From Stieleria mannarensis (GTDB taxonomy: Bacteria > Planctomycetota > Planctomycetia > Pirellulales > Pirellulaceae), in assembly GCF_014154935.1 (NCBI RefSeq), contig NZ_JACEHH010000043.1, forward strand, positions 1 to 64,000: a stretch of DNA of 64,000 nt, written 5' to 3'. A program made the position numbers and the translations under genes. The notes under the pieces were generated by a model that was not told the origin of the DNA, ran no database searches, and saw only the letters and a program-made list of their open reading frames with translations. Below, one piece after another: positions 54,080 through 62,347 of this stretch (its first letter is position 1; each line of letters starts with the position of its first letter).

Positions 54080-54808
54080 ATGAAGTACCGATGTGTGGCT
54101 TCAAGTCCGGAAGGACTGGTTCAATTGCTAGCGGCATCATACTTGCGCCACGGCTATTTCTGGTATGTGACCGGAAGAATCAAAGGCTCGAAAGATCCCG
54201 CTGAAATCGACAGAAAGCTAGTTGACAAGTACCAAATCGCACTCACGGCTCGTGAACGCGCGCGGAGAAAGGAACGCGGCATCGCGAACATGCACTACGT
54301 TCGTTACGATCGCTGGTTCATATTGCTGGCGACCGAGGGCAACCATGCTTTTAAGCAGGAAGAGAAAAAGTCGATTCGGGATTGCCGCCGTGTAGCGATC
54401 AAGTTTGCTGGATATTCAATCAGCTATCGCCGTGGCGGTCGGACACCCAAGGGAGGTTCTGATCCGAAGTGGCATGCTCACGTCAGGATCGATACGACGA
54501 CCTATAGCGAGCTGAGAGCCCACCTCGTCGGTTTGGCCACTCATCGTTCAGCCGAATCGCTTGCCCAGGAGTTTCGCAAGATCGACTTCGCTCGGTATGC
54601 GCCGATAAGACGTCAGCTTCTCAACATCCTCCGGGCGGCGAACGCGGCTCGGTCTAGAACCGGATATGAGTCAATTCCTCATTCCGCACTCAACCTCAGA
54701 CGGACCATCGTGCCCGTTTACGCCGAGGACGAAAATGTAAATGGCAGCAATTTGGAGGCAGGGCAATGGAAAACGACGCTCTCGAAAAAATCGTGTTCTT
54801 TGATTTAG
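54080..54808 (+). CDS. Unassigned 242-residue protein following the giant RNA
   Basis: From the ATG at 54080 the protein begins MKYRCVASSPEGLVQLLAAS, then YLRHGYFWYVTGRI, and continues with a basic helix (TARERARRKERGIANMHYVRYDRWFILLATEG), KFAGYSISYRRGGRTPKGG, WHAHVRIDTTTYSELRAHL and RRQLLNILRAANAARSRTGY. It is basic and soluble. I have a memory impression of similar proteins recurring in planctomycete genomes, which I cannot verify. The H-x-H in WHAHV followed by Tyr is faintly like HUH nucleases, but spacing and context do not prove it. The last 43 bases overlap the DnaQ-type gene in another frame, so the two are probably co-translated. Possible RNA-binding partner of the upstream RNA (inference from position and charge). 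Confidence 0.6.
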   Translation: MKYRCVASSPEGLVQLLAASYLRHGYFWYVTGRIKGSKDPAEIDRKLVDKYQIALTARERARRKERGIANMHYVRYDRWFILLATEGNHAFKQEEKKSIRDCRRVAIKFAGYSISYRRGGRTPKGGSDPKWHAHVRIDTTTYSELRAHLVGLATHRSAESLAQEFRKIDFARYAPIRRQLLNILRAANAARSRTGYESIPHSALNLRRTIVPVYAEDENVNGSNLEAGQWKTTLSKKSCSLI

Positions 54809-55422
54809 AAACGGCCGGTGGGGACATGACCCAGCCAATCACGCAGATCGCAGCGATCGCCGTTGACAGCTCGCTATGTGAGCTCGAATCTTACGAAGTG
54901 AAGATTCTCTTCAATGAAGACGATGCCGATCCGGCCGCCCTTTATCGAAATCACTACGACCCCGATGTTTGGAACGGCGAAGCGGTCGACAAGAAGACGG
55001 CTGCCTACGGCTTCAAGAAATTTCTTCAGCGGCATGCGACTTATGACATGGTCTCGCGTGAAGGCAATCCCTATCAAATTGCTCAGCTTGTCGCCCATAA
55101 CGGTGAGCTGTTTGACGGACCATTCATCCATGAGTGGTACCGACAACTCGGCTTCCGATGTCCAGCCCGATACCTGGTCCTATGCACCAAGCAGCGGGCA
55201 ATGTGGATGTTCCAAGAGGATCGCGCGCTGACTCCACCGGCGGACTACAAGCTCGGCACTCTCTGTGAATACTTCGGGATCCAGTTGCGTCCGGAGGAAG
55301 CACATGATGCTCTTGCCGACGTGCGGGCAACACTCAACCTTTACCGGGCAATGACGGAACACCAGCGAGCTTCGTCGGTATACCAGGCAAACGGTCACCT
55401 GACTTGGGTCAGGGCCAACTGA
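54766..55422 (+). CDS. DnaQ-type 3'-5' exonuclease domain protein
   Basis: 218 residues. All DEDDh exonuclease motifs are visible: IVFFDLETAGGDMTQPITQIAAIAV (Exo I, D-x-E, residues ~12-14), LVAHNGELFDGPFIHEWY (Exo II, with H-N-x-x-x-D) and AHDALADVRATLNLY (Exo III, H-D-A-x-x-D). Family members degrade single-stranded DNA or RNA from the 3' end for proofreading, repair or RNA processing. The start overlaps the preceding gene by 43 bases, and the 3' end overlaps the convergent PLP-enzyme gene by 28 bases. Its location after the RNA/protein pair raises a role in processing that RNA or its DNA; this is inference. Confidence 0.85.
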   Translation: MENDALEKIVFFDLETAGGDMTQPITQIAAIAVDSSLCELESYEVKILFNEDDADPAALYRNHYDPDVWNGEAVDKKTAAYGFKKFLQRHATYDMVSREGNPYQIAQLVAHNGELFDGPFIHEWYRQLGFRCPARYLVLCTKQRAMWMFQEDRALTPPADYKLGTLCEYFGIQLRPEEAHDALADVRATLNLYRAMTEHQRASSVYQANGHLTWVRAN

Positions 55423-56612
55423 AGCGTTTGCCGGCTGTGATCGTCGAAGGGCTCGGGAGGCATCGACAGGCGAATTAACGATTCGTCGTAGGCGGTCACC
55501 GTGACACCGCATTTGCCGAGCCGATATCGAAGTGCGTCCCGTTTCGACGGCCGTTTTTCACGTGGACGCTCGAGCAGTAGAATCCCTGTTTGCAGCGACG
55601 AGTCCTTGGGACCAACCGGTCGCCAGCCTGCATACTGAGCGATCGCTCGCGTTTGTCTGGCGTTGTAAAGCCGTCGTTGAAATCTTGCCCGACGCTTCGT
55701 GTCGGATTCCGGAACATCAACTAACGCACCGCGAGCCGAAAACATGGGACAGATGTTGGTCGTTTCCAGAAACCCGGAAGAGTGTTGACCCTCGAGTTCG
55801 CGGGAAAACCGCAACAGCGGATCGGATACGCCGCTTTGCTTTGCAGCGGCCCGATCAATCATCTCTCGGGTCTGACGTCGCCCGTACAACGCAAATCCCA
55901 TTGGCATGTATGCCCTCAACCATTTGTGGACACCGCCAATGAACATGTCATAGTCATCGTGAAAACTAAGCCAATCGAGATGCCCGACTGCCTGTGCGCC
56001 ATCGATCACGACGAATCGAAGCTCGCGTCGGGATCGGATGGACCGGACGATTTCACGAATTGGCATCCGCGTTCCCAGGTGGTCCACAGCCGGCAGGAAT
56101 AGTCCGTCACAGTCATTCGCGATGTAACGCTTCACGATGCGATCGACAACTTCAGTGACTGCGAAACGGCCACCGAAGATGTCACGACGAATCGGTAAGC
56201 TGGTGATCGCGGCACCGGTGCGTTGGGCTGCGCGTTCGACCTGCTGCTGATAAGCCGGCCAGCTCATATCAGTTGTCAGGACGTAATTGCAAAGCCGAAA
56301 CATTCTGCGAGCTGCAAATCGCAGCAGTGCCGACGAACGGTTTGCAATGAGAATGCGATGTTCCGGCGGAGCGCCTAGCGCTCCTTTGATGGTCTGTTTC
56401 AATTCAGGAACGCCACCCCAACATGCCAGTCCCGGATACTCTCGCCGCAAGCGTCCCGGGCACGCATTCATGCCTTCGGTTAAGAATCGATCAAAGTACA
56501 GGCCCGATGGTTGGCTCGCGGTCAAGCGAGCGAAGTCGATTTGTGCTTGTAGTGCGCCCGGCGAAGTTTGACCCAGCCGAGCGGTGTCGAGGTAGAGCTG
56601 ACGCAAGACCAC
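55395..56612 (-). CDS. Class V aminotransferase-fold (PLP) enzyme
   Basis: 405 residues from a GTG. Aminotransferase class V proteins (cysteine desulfurase-like) use pyridoxal phosphate. Asp and His/Gln contacts are in FVVIDGAQAVGHLDWLSF (near residue 200), and the Schiff-base Lys is in MFIGGVHKWLRAYMPMGF (near 227). EHRILIANRSSALLRFAARRMF is the phosphate-cup region. No active-site Cys loop of the NifS/SufS kind can be identified, so sulfur mobilisation is unproven. Downstream of the membrane-protein gene on the same strand (28 bases), hence one operon. Substrate unknown; PLP enzymes of this type also occur in island-encoded modification systems. Confidence 0.75.
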   Translation of the reverse strand: MVLRQLYLDTARLGQTSPGALQAQIDFARLTASQPSGLYFDRFLTEGMNACPGRLRREYPGLACWGGVPELKQTIKGALGAPPEHRILIANRSSALLRFAARRMFRLCNYVLTTDMSWPAYQQQVERAAQRTGAAITSLPIRRDIFGGRFAVTEVVDRIVKRYIANDCDGLFLPAVDHLGTRMPIREIVRSIRSRRELRFVVIDGAQAVGHLDWLSFHDDYDMFIGGVHKWLRAYMPMGFALYGRRQTREMIDRAAAKQSGVSDPLLRFSRELEGQHSSGFLETTNICPMFSARGALVDVPESDTKRRARFQRRLYNARQTRAIAQYAGWRPVGPKDSSLQTGILLLERPREKRPSKRDALRYRLGKCGVTVTAYDESLIRLSMPPEPFDDHSRQTLQLALTQVR

Positions 56613-56639
56613 TCGTGGGCAGGAAGTACAAACTGGATC

Positions 56640-57539
56640 TTAGTCATCAATTGAGAACTGATCCAGTAGATCTCCGTAAGCGGTCGCATAAACATCCAGA
56701 CGCTTCCAGCGCTCTTCAGCTTGCAAGATTTGGTCCATGTTGAAGTTCAGCTTGAACTTGACCGTGCGCCCCGTATCGTCAAGCGTCTGATGACCGACCG
56801 CGCGGGTCCCGTATATGCCGATGTCCGCAACTAAGTCAGTTTCACCAGCCAACTGAGACTGGCGAACTAGCTTGATCCAGATTCCAGCAACATGTTGCTC
56901 ATGAATCCATTGTCGGATCCTGGACGCCGGCAATGGTTCATCAACCGGCCAATACTCGTCCGCGACGATGGCAATCCGCTCCACCTTTAGCTGTTCGCTC
57001 TCGTGGAGTTCCAGATTGAGCCGAAGGCTCTGCCGCCCCGGTTCATCCTGCCAGTATCGATCCGTGTTGATCCACGAAACCGACCGGTAGAGAAACAGTC
57101 CTCGGCTGCGCAGCAAGGTTTCATAGACGAGTCGCCACGTCTCCGTGCCTTGAAACGAAATGACACCCTCGGAAATCTGACCAAGTTCAGTGGACAACTT
57201 GCTGATCCGCCCAAGAGCCACTTCCCGAAAGATTGGGTCGTTTCGCCAGCTGACATTCTGAAGATGTTTGCCGATGCCCTGGTAAACGTCGAATACCTCA
57301 GAATCACGGGCCAGCGCAAGGGCCGTGTTCATCACGGCCGAATCGCTCTGGCCCGTCCTTCGCAAGAGCTGCCAGAGAAGAGCAGCTACCACTGCCACAA
57401 GAATCAGGGTGATTTCAGGTTCGAGCCCATGAAGAGGCGTCAACCGGATGACACTCGCCAACACCAAGCCAACACACGCGCCTCCGTATGCCGCGACCGT
57501 TCCGCCGCTAGAGAGTTTCTCACTGTCGCCACGCCTCAT
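56640..57539 (-). CDS. Two-helix membrane protein with cytosolic domain
   Basis: 299 residues from the ATG at 57539 (frame open to 57575). Residues ~12-33 (VAAYGGACVGLVLASVI) and ~40-58 (ITLILVAVVAALLWQLL) are membrane helices. The ~230-residue cytosolic part contains LSTELGQISEGVISFQGTETW, RLVYETLLRSRGLFLYRSVSW, AIVADEYWPVDEPLPASRI and ETDLVADIGIYGTRAVGHQTLD. Pattern and context recall membrane effectors of antiphage modules, but I recognise no named family. The C-terminal LNFNMDQILQAEERWKRLD is helical. It may form an operon with the PLP enzyme downstream. Confidence 0.6.
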   Translation of the reverse strand: MRRGDSEKLSSGGTVAAYGGACVGLVLASVIRLTPLHGLEPEITLILVAVVAALLWQLLRRTGQSDSAVMNTALALARDSEVFDVYQGIGKHLQNVSWRNDPIFREVALGRISKLSTELGQISEGVISFQGTETWRLVYETLLRSRGLFLYRSVSWINTDRYWQDEPGRQSLRLNLELHESEQLKVERIAIVADEYWPVDEPLPASRIRQWIHEQHVAGIWIKLVRQSQLAGETDLVADIGIYGTRAVGHQTLDDTGRTVKFKLNFNMDQILQAEERWKRLDVYATAYGDLLDQFSIDD

Positions 57540-57884
57540 ACCCCGGACGGTACGACAGTTGGATAATTCTCGCAAGGCAATCTACACCAGCCGTTCTTGT
57601 CTGATTGGACTATCGGTGCGGAAAGGGGAACGGACCGCTAATCTCGTTGGACCCAGCCGCCGACATGCGGAAGCACTGCGCCTTAAGCGAGCGTCGGTCG
57701 CGACCATCGATGTAAACCAGACTTTTCCGACCAACCCTATCCCCACCGATGTTTCGACCGCGCATATCTTGTAAGATGCGTGAAAAACTAACCTATCGAC
57801 CAGAATGAGCCGGAGCATGTGGTGGCAGAATTGATTTCACGTCGTCTTGGCCTAAACCCGTGGAATCTCCGACACGCCTGTTGC
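57540..57884. other. Noncoding gap
   Basis: 345 bases between the membrane-protein gene and the end of the helicase gene, both read leftwards. It should contain the promoter of the former. No strong motif, hairpin or repeat seen. Confidence 0.35.
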
Positions 57885-60815
57885 TTACTTAGACATCCAG
57901 ATCAAAGGTGGGATGTCGGAGTTTGAGGAGACATATTCGCTTGCAGCTGCAAGTACAGATTCTACACCTTCGTTCAACTTAGATTCTGATAGACCCGGTT
58001 GAACAAGAACCACTCTGTACTCGAATCGTTTCGCGGCAGCATTTGAAAGAATACGCTGAAGCTGCTCGACCGTTCCGCGTTTCAAAACGGACCCAGTCGC
58101 GATTCGACTTACAAGCTTCAATTTCAACTCTTCTGGACGACGACTGTAAGGCAGACATTTTACGATCTGTCCAGCAACCTCATATGCGTCGTCTACCCGG
58201 CTGCCAGCCTTTCTTGGTCGCTCGGTTTTCTTGCCGCTGGCGCCCTTGCAATGCGCAAGACGACAGATGACCGCTTCGTCAGTTTCAGTCAATGATATGT
58301 AATCCGCAACCTCATTGGATCTATGATCGTAGATGACGACATCGGCAGTGGAACTCAAAAACTGCTGTTCTGTGAAGTCGTGGATTGAGTCCATTCCCGC
58401 GCGAGCACCGGAGCATTCGTGTTCAATATCGACGCTAACACCAAATGCATCGAACGTTCGAATTAAGGAATGGTCGAGCGGGCCATTTTGTGCGTGGCGG
58501 TACCAATCTCGACCAACAAGAGTAGAAAAGTCCGCGAGGAAAAAAGTTGGCGGTCTGATTCGCAAATACTCTTCAAGTGTGCCATCAACCAGCTTGCCAG
58601 GGACAATCAAGTCGGCCCCCGAATCAACACGACTAAACAGCTGGTTGGTATTAGGCGAATATGAAAACCTACCAATGGGAATTGCATCGGCTAGCACATC
58701 AAACTCAATCTTGTCAGCCGTAAGGGAACCGCGATCGATCTGCAGCTCAAGGCCAGCCACATCACGGATCTCACCAATCTCTGAAATGGTTACCTGTTGG
58801 CTGTGCTGGTATGCGTGTTCGTTCCAGACAGCGGCGAGCGGCACGGAGGGCAATCGATCGATTCGCTGCCCGGTAGCCAAGTGATCCAGGTTGGACCCGG
58901 TGACAACAGGAGACGTGTTCGCTATTTCCATCGCCAACGCATGACACCAATCGACGAATCGTGGCACGAGCTCGTACTTGTTGCTCCAAATCTTCGATAG
59001 CGTGCTGACACCCAACGTTACTGGTTCGTTCTCGCCGGTACTTCCACCGAAAACATGACCGCGGCTTCTCGTATTTCCGTCAGTGCGATTTACACGGCGG
59101 TCCGCGTGCGGTCCTGTCAGCGTCCGGTAACTTTCGTCCTGGCCGCCGATTTCCCGGTTTCGCATTCCCAAGTTGTAGAAGCGTGGATTCTTTAAAAGTC
59201 GAAGCGCTCGACTTATCGCACCATGTGACAGTGGGGAATACTCCACATCAGGCTGATCCAAGTAGAGACTCTCTACGATATTCTCGTACAGCTCCTCTCC
59301 ATGTTCCTGAGAGTTAACGAAAAGAAGTTGATTGAGGCGATTGTAGTGAACGATCACCAGTAGGTGTTTGGCATCGGCAAGCGAATTGTTGTCTAGCCAC
59401 TTGGGTTTGGTTCGGCGCTGGCAGATCAGCACCGCAGACGCAAGGTCATCTGAAACAGCGTGGAAAATCAATTCGCATCCGCGAGGAACGAATGGTTTGA
59501 GATTCCAGTTGGGCTCGTTTTCGCACCGATAGACTTTTGCGTGAAAATAGGGGTTAAGTGAGTCGATCGTAACGTCGACGTCGTCTTCGTCAACGGCGAA
59601 GTCGGTGTCGAACGAAGCGAGCCCGTCTCGAACTGTCTCTTCCTCCGTGATTCGGGCGTCAGAGAGGTTTGCAACAAGGTCTTCCCAATTCGCTCCACTC
59701 TTGAAGAGTTCGCGAACTTCGGCGTCAATCTCTTGCGGTACGGCTATGAACTTGGCTGTGCCAAGTCCGTCGGCATTTGTTCGAGCAAACCTTCCGACGA
59801 ATTGCAACGTAACCGCTAGTGATTTGTGTGGCGCATGCAGCGCAGCCAGCTTTAGTCTCGGGAAGTCAACGCCTTCGGCAAACATGTCAACACACACCAC
59901 GCCGTCAAGTTCACCTGACTCAAGTTTTTTTACAACCGATTTGACGTGCTTCAGGGAGTGGCCGCCAGTGACAAGTTGTACGCGTAGCGAAGTTTGCGAT
60001 TCGTAAATCCCAACCAGCTCTTTTGCGCGAGCTACTGAATCAGTACGCACCATCATTCGGTGATCCAGTCCATTCCCTTTGTCTGCTAGGTACTCGCTTT
60101 CGGCCAGTTTTGCGATGGCCAAGTCGTGATTGTCGGTGTCATCAACTTCGCATGGGATGTATTCCACACTCCCATATGTCCCATCTTCGATTGCCGCTTT
60201 CAGCGGGTAGCTGTACACCAACTTGCCGGCCAGAAGCTTCTTGTCCCTCCGGAATGGTGTTGCCGTGAAATACGCGTTTAGGGCGTCCGGGAAAGAACTG
60301 AGCAAAGAAACGTATGATGCCGCCGGCGAATGATGGGCCTCGTCGACTAGCAGCAAAGAAAAGAGATCTTGTGGCGGCGCTGCGATTCCATCGATGGACG
60401 GCGAAGCACTCATCGTTGTCGTTACCACGACATCAAAATCCCTGAGCGACTCCCATTCGTCAGCCGATTTTATCCTTTCCTTGACCTCGTGTACCGAGGG
60501 ACACTTTAAGTCTCGCGGGAGAACGCCGAGGTCCTTGAGCAACGACAGGTTTTCAAAACCAGATGAGATTTGATCTCGGACTAGGCGACTTGGAGTAACG
60601 ACCAACGTTCTACCGCTTGACCAAAGAAACGGTGTCAGCTGCAAAATGGCGGTCTTTCCCGTACCCGTTGGCAGCGCAACGACCGCCGGTTCGGTGCGAC
60701 GGGTCGAGTGAGACAGCAGGGCAGAAGCCGCCCCAAGCTGGGGGCGGCGAAGTCCAGTTGCGCCGTCAGGAAGTAGATCAATCTTCCGGTGATTCTTTCG
60801 AAAGTACTCGGACAT
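57885..60815 (-). CDS. Large SF2 helicase with additional C-terminal regions, candidate defence protein
   Basis: 976 residues. The N-terminal SF2 (SSL2/UvrB-like) helicase has Walker A PTGTGKT (residues 49-55), motif II VDEAHH near 157, motif III TATPF near 188, and a second RecA domain with VTGGHSLKHVKSVV, GVVCVDMFAEGVDFPRL and LQFVGRFARTNADG (motif VI, Q-x-x-G-R-x-x-R). The ~550 residues after it form unknown domains. A late segment ADVVIYDHRSNEVADYI ... AVICRLAHCKGASG (about residues 820-870) places D, E and K in the rough order of a PD-(D/E)xK nuclease core. Single-protein helicase-nucleases of this size are frequent antiphage systems; the function here is inferred. Start: ATG 60815; the frame opens at 60884. 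Confidence 0.75.
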   Translation of the reverse strand: MSEYFRKNHRKIDLLPDGATGLRRPQLGAASALLSHSTRRTEPAVVALPTGTGKTAILQLTPFLWSSGRTLVVTPSRLVRDQISSGFENLSLLKDLGVLPRDLKCPSVHEVKERIKSADEWESLRDFDVVVTTTMSASPSIDGIAAPPQDLFSLLLVDEAHHSPAASYVSLLSSFPDALNAYFTATPFRRDKKLLAGKLVYSYPLKAAIEDGTYGSVEYIPCEVDDTDNHDLAIAKLAESEYLADKGNGLDHRMMVRTDSVARAKELVGIYESQTSLRVQLVTGGHSLKHVKSVVKKLESGELDGVVCVDMFAEGVDFPRLKLAALHAPHKSLAVTLQFVGRFARTNADGLGTAKFIAVPQEIDAEVRELFKSGANWEDLVANLSDARITEEETVRDGLASFDTDFAVDEDDVDVTIDSLNPYFHAKVYRCENEPNWNLKPFVPRGCELIFHAVSDDLASAVLICQRRTKPKWLDNNSLADAKHLLVIVHYNRLNQLLFVNSQEHGEELYENIVESLYLDQPDVEYSPLSHGAISRALRLLKNPRFYNLGMRNREIGGQDESYRTLTGPHADRRVNRTDGNTRSRGHVFGGSTGENEPVTLGVSTLSKIWSNKYELVPRFVDWCHALAMEIANTSPVVTGSNLDHLATGQRIDRLPSVPLAAVWNEHAYQHSQQVTISEIGEIRDVAGLELQIDRGSLTADKIEFDVLADAIPIGRFSYSPNTNQLFSRVDSGADLIVPGKLVDGTLEEYLRIRPPTFFLADFSTLVGRDWYRHAQNGPLDHSLIRTFDAFGVSVDIEHECSGARAGMDSIHDFTEQQFLSSTADVVIYDHRSNEVADYISLTETDEAVICRLAHCKGASGKKTERPRKAGSRVDDAYEVAGQIVKCLPYSRRPEELKLKLVSRIATGSVLKRGTVEQLQRILSNAAAKRFEYRVVLVQPGLSESKLNEGVESVLAAASEYVSSNSDIPPLIWMSK

Positions 60816-61072
60816 CCCTTTCTCAAAGCCGGTGTCAATGGGGTTTTGCAATCGACGAAGCGAGTGCGACCTCGCGCCTCCCACTCAAGCGGGGCAAATT
60901 GCGCGCCAGTAAAAACAGGGCAAATAGGGAAAACAGGAAGTCTGTCAGGGTGAGTGGCTCATGCCAAAGTGACATTTCTGCACAAATTGGCAGACGGATG
61001 GATGTATCTCAGTTAGTTGAGCGTTTCGACCATGCGGCGAATCTCGTCCAGCGCATCGCGGACGTTCGCTGT

Positions 61073-62071
61073 CTAGATCGAGATCCGTTCAACTATGTTC
61101 CGCGTAACTTCCCGATGGCGACGGTCATAGAGGCGTGTGGTTCGCGGATCGGCGTGGCCGGCGAGCATTTGGACGTCGGCGAGGGGGACGCCCTGGTGCA
61201 GGAGATCGGTGATCGTGCAGACCCGAAAGGAATGGGGAGAGAAGGTCGTTGATAGACCGGCGTCGGTGAGTCGGCGTTTGACCATCCGTGAGATGTCGCC
61301 AGTGGTCATGGCGTTGTTGGTGAGCGATTTGGTTCGGCGGATCGTTGTTCGGAGTAGTGGTGACTCGGTCGCGAAACCATCGAGCCCGGCCGATTCGATG
61401 TACTCAAGGAGGAATCCGCGCAGGTCGTGGCGGACCGGAATCTCGCGAAGTTTCGTTCCTTTCTCGGTGAGCCGGAGACAGTATTGGTCGCCAACATCAT
61501 AGAAGTCGCGACGCCGGAGCTTGGCTAGGGCGCCGACTCGGGCGGCGGTGTAGATAAGCATTGCGATGATCGCTCGGTCTCGGAGGCCGACGACCGAGCT
61601 GGTGTCGATGCTGACAAGCAGTGTTCGGCATTGCTTGACGGTGATCTCGGGTGTTTTGCCTTCGATGACTTGCAGCCGCTGGCTGCGCACGGCAGCCGCT
61701 GGATTGAGCACGACAACGTGGCGAAGCACAAGTTCGTCGAAGAAGTGACGTAGCGCCGCGAGATGGAGTTTCTTGGTCGCCGGCGCGTAAACCAGCTCAT
61801 CCATGTAGCGGCCGACATGAGACGGAGCGATGCGATTGAGTTCGATGCCTCGGTTGAAACACCAGCTAAGAAACCGTCGCACCGCATGCATGTAGGCTCG
61901 CCTGGTGCCGGGATTTCGCAACCGACCGTAGACAAATTCCTCCCAAGCGAATCTGGCTGTCGGACCAGCCGATGTGATTAGTGCTGGTGCGGGATTTGAC
62001 TCACGATGAATCATCTCGGTGTCGCAAGCACCGACAACAATCAGCGAGCGATTGTTCGAGTTGTCATCCAT
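61073..62071 (-). CDS. Tyrosine recombinase (XerC/D-like)
   Basis: 332 residues. The core-binding domain (FAWEEFVYGRLRNPGTRRAYMHAVRRFLSW) precedes a catalytic domain with TAARVGALAKLRRRD (Arg 1), SPHSFRVCTITDL (H-x-x-R), MLAGHADPRTTRLYDRR (GH and the Tyr nucleophile) and the conserved Lys near LTEKGTKLREIP. Xer-like proteins resolve dimers or integrate elements. It is read leftwards, opposite to the integrase at 45867, and forms the second recombinase of the region. The first ~36 residues before the core domain are low-homology, so a shorter start is possible. Confidence 0.85.
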   Translation of the reverse strand: MDDNSNNRSLIVVGACDTEMIHRESNPAPALITSAGPTARFAWEEFVYGRLRNPGTRRAYMHAVRRFLSWCFNRGIELNRIAPSHVGRYMDELVYAPATKKLHLAALRHFFDELVLRHVVVLNPAAAVRSQRLQVIEGKTPEITVKQCRTLLVSIDTSSVVGLRDRAIIAMLIYTAARVGALAKLRRRDFYDVGDQYCLRLTEKGTKLREIPVRHDLRGFLLEYIESAGLDGFATESPLLRTTIRRTKSLTNNAMTTGDISRMVKRRLTDAGLSTTFSPHSFRVCTITDLLHQGVPLADVQMLAGHADPRTTRLYDRRHREVTRNIVERISI

Positions 62072-62347
62072 CTATTCCTTTGTGCGCCCAATCGCTGTAG
62101 CCATCAACCCGTTACTTGGACATTGAAACAATTTTCAGACAATGCAAAGAGCCGGTTTGCTCACTCGGCTTGTCGGACAATCATTGCCCTGGTGAGTTTT
62201 TCGCGACGATTTCAGTAACGCGTGAAAACGTCCTTTGTCATGCACTACCCGTAGCACGGATTCGGAACAAGTGACAAGCTGCGGGGAACTCGCATTGAAC
62301 CGGTCAGGTTTGACGCCGTAGTGATCATCCTTGCAAATCCCTGGGAT

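Noticed and set aside
54080..54808. HUH transposase (Y1 or RAYT)
   Set aside because: An H-x-H followed by Tyr exists, but the family's strand context and the catalytic Tyr helix cannot be traced with confidence.
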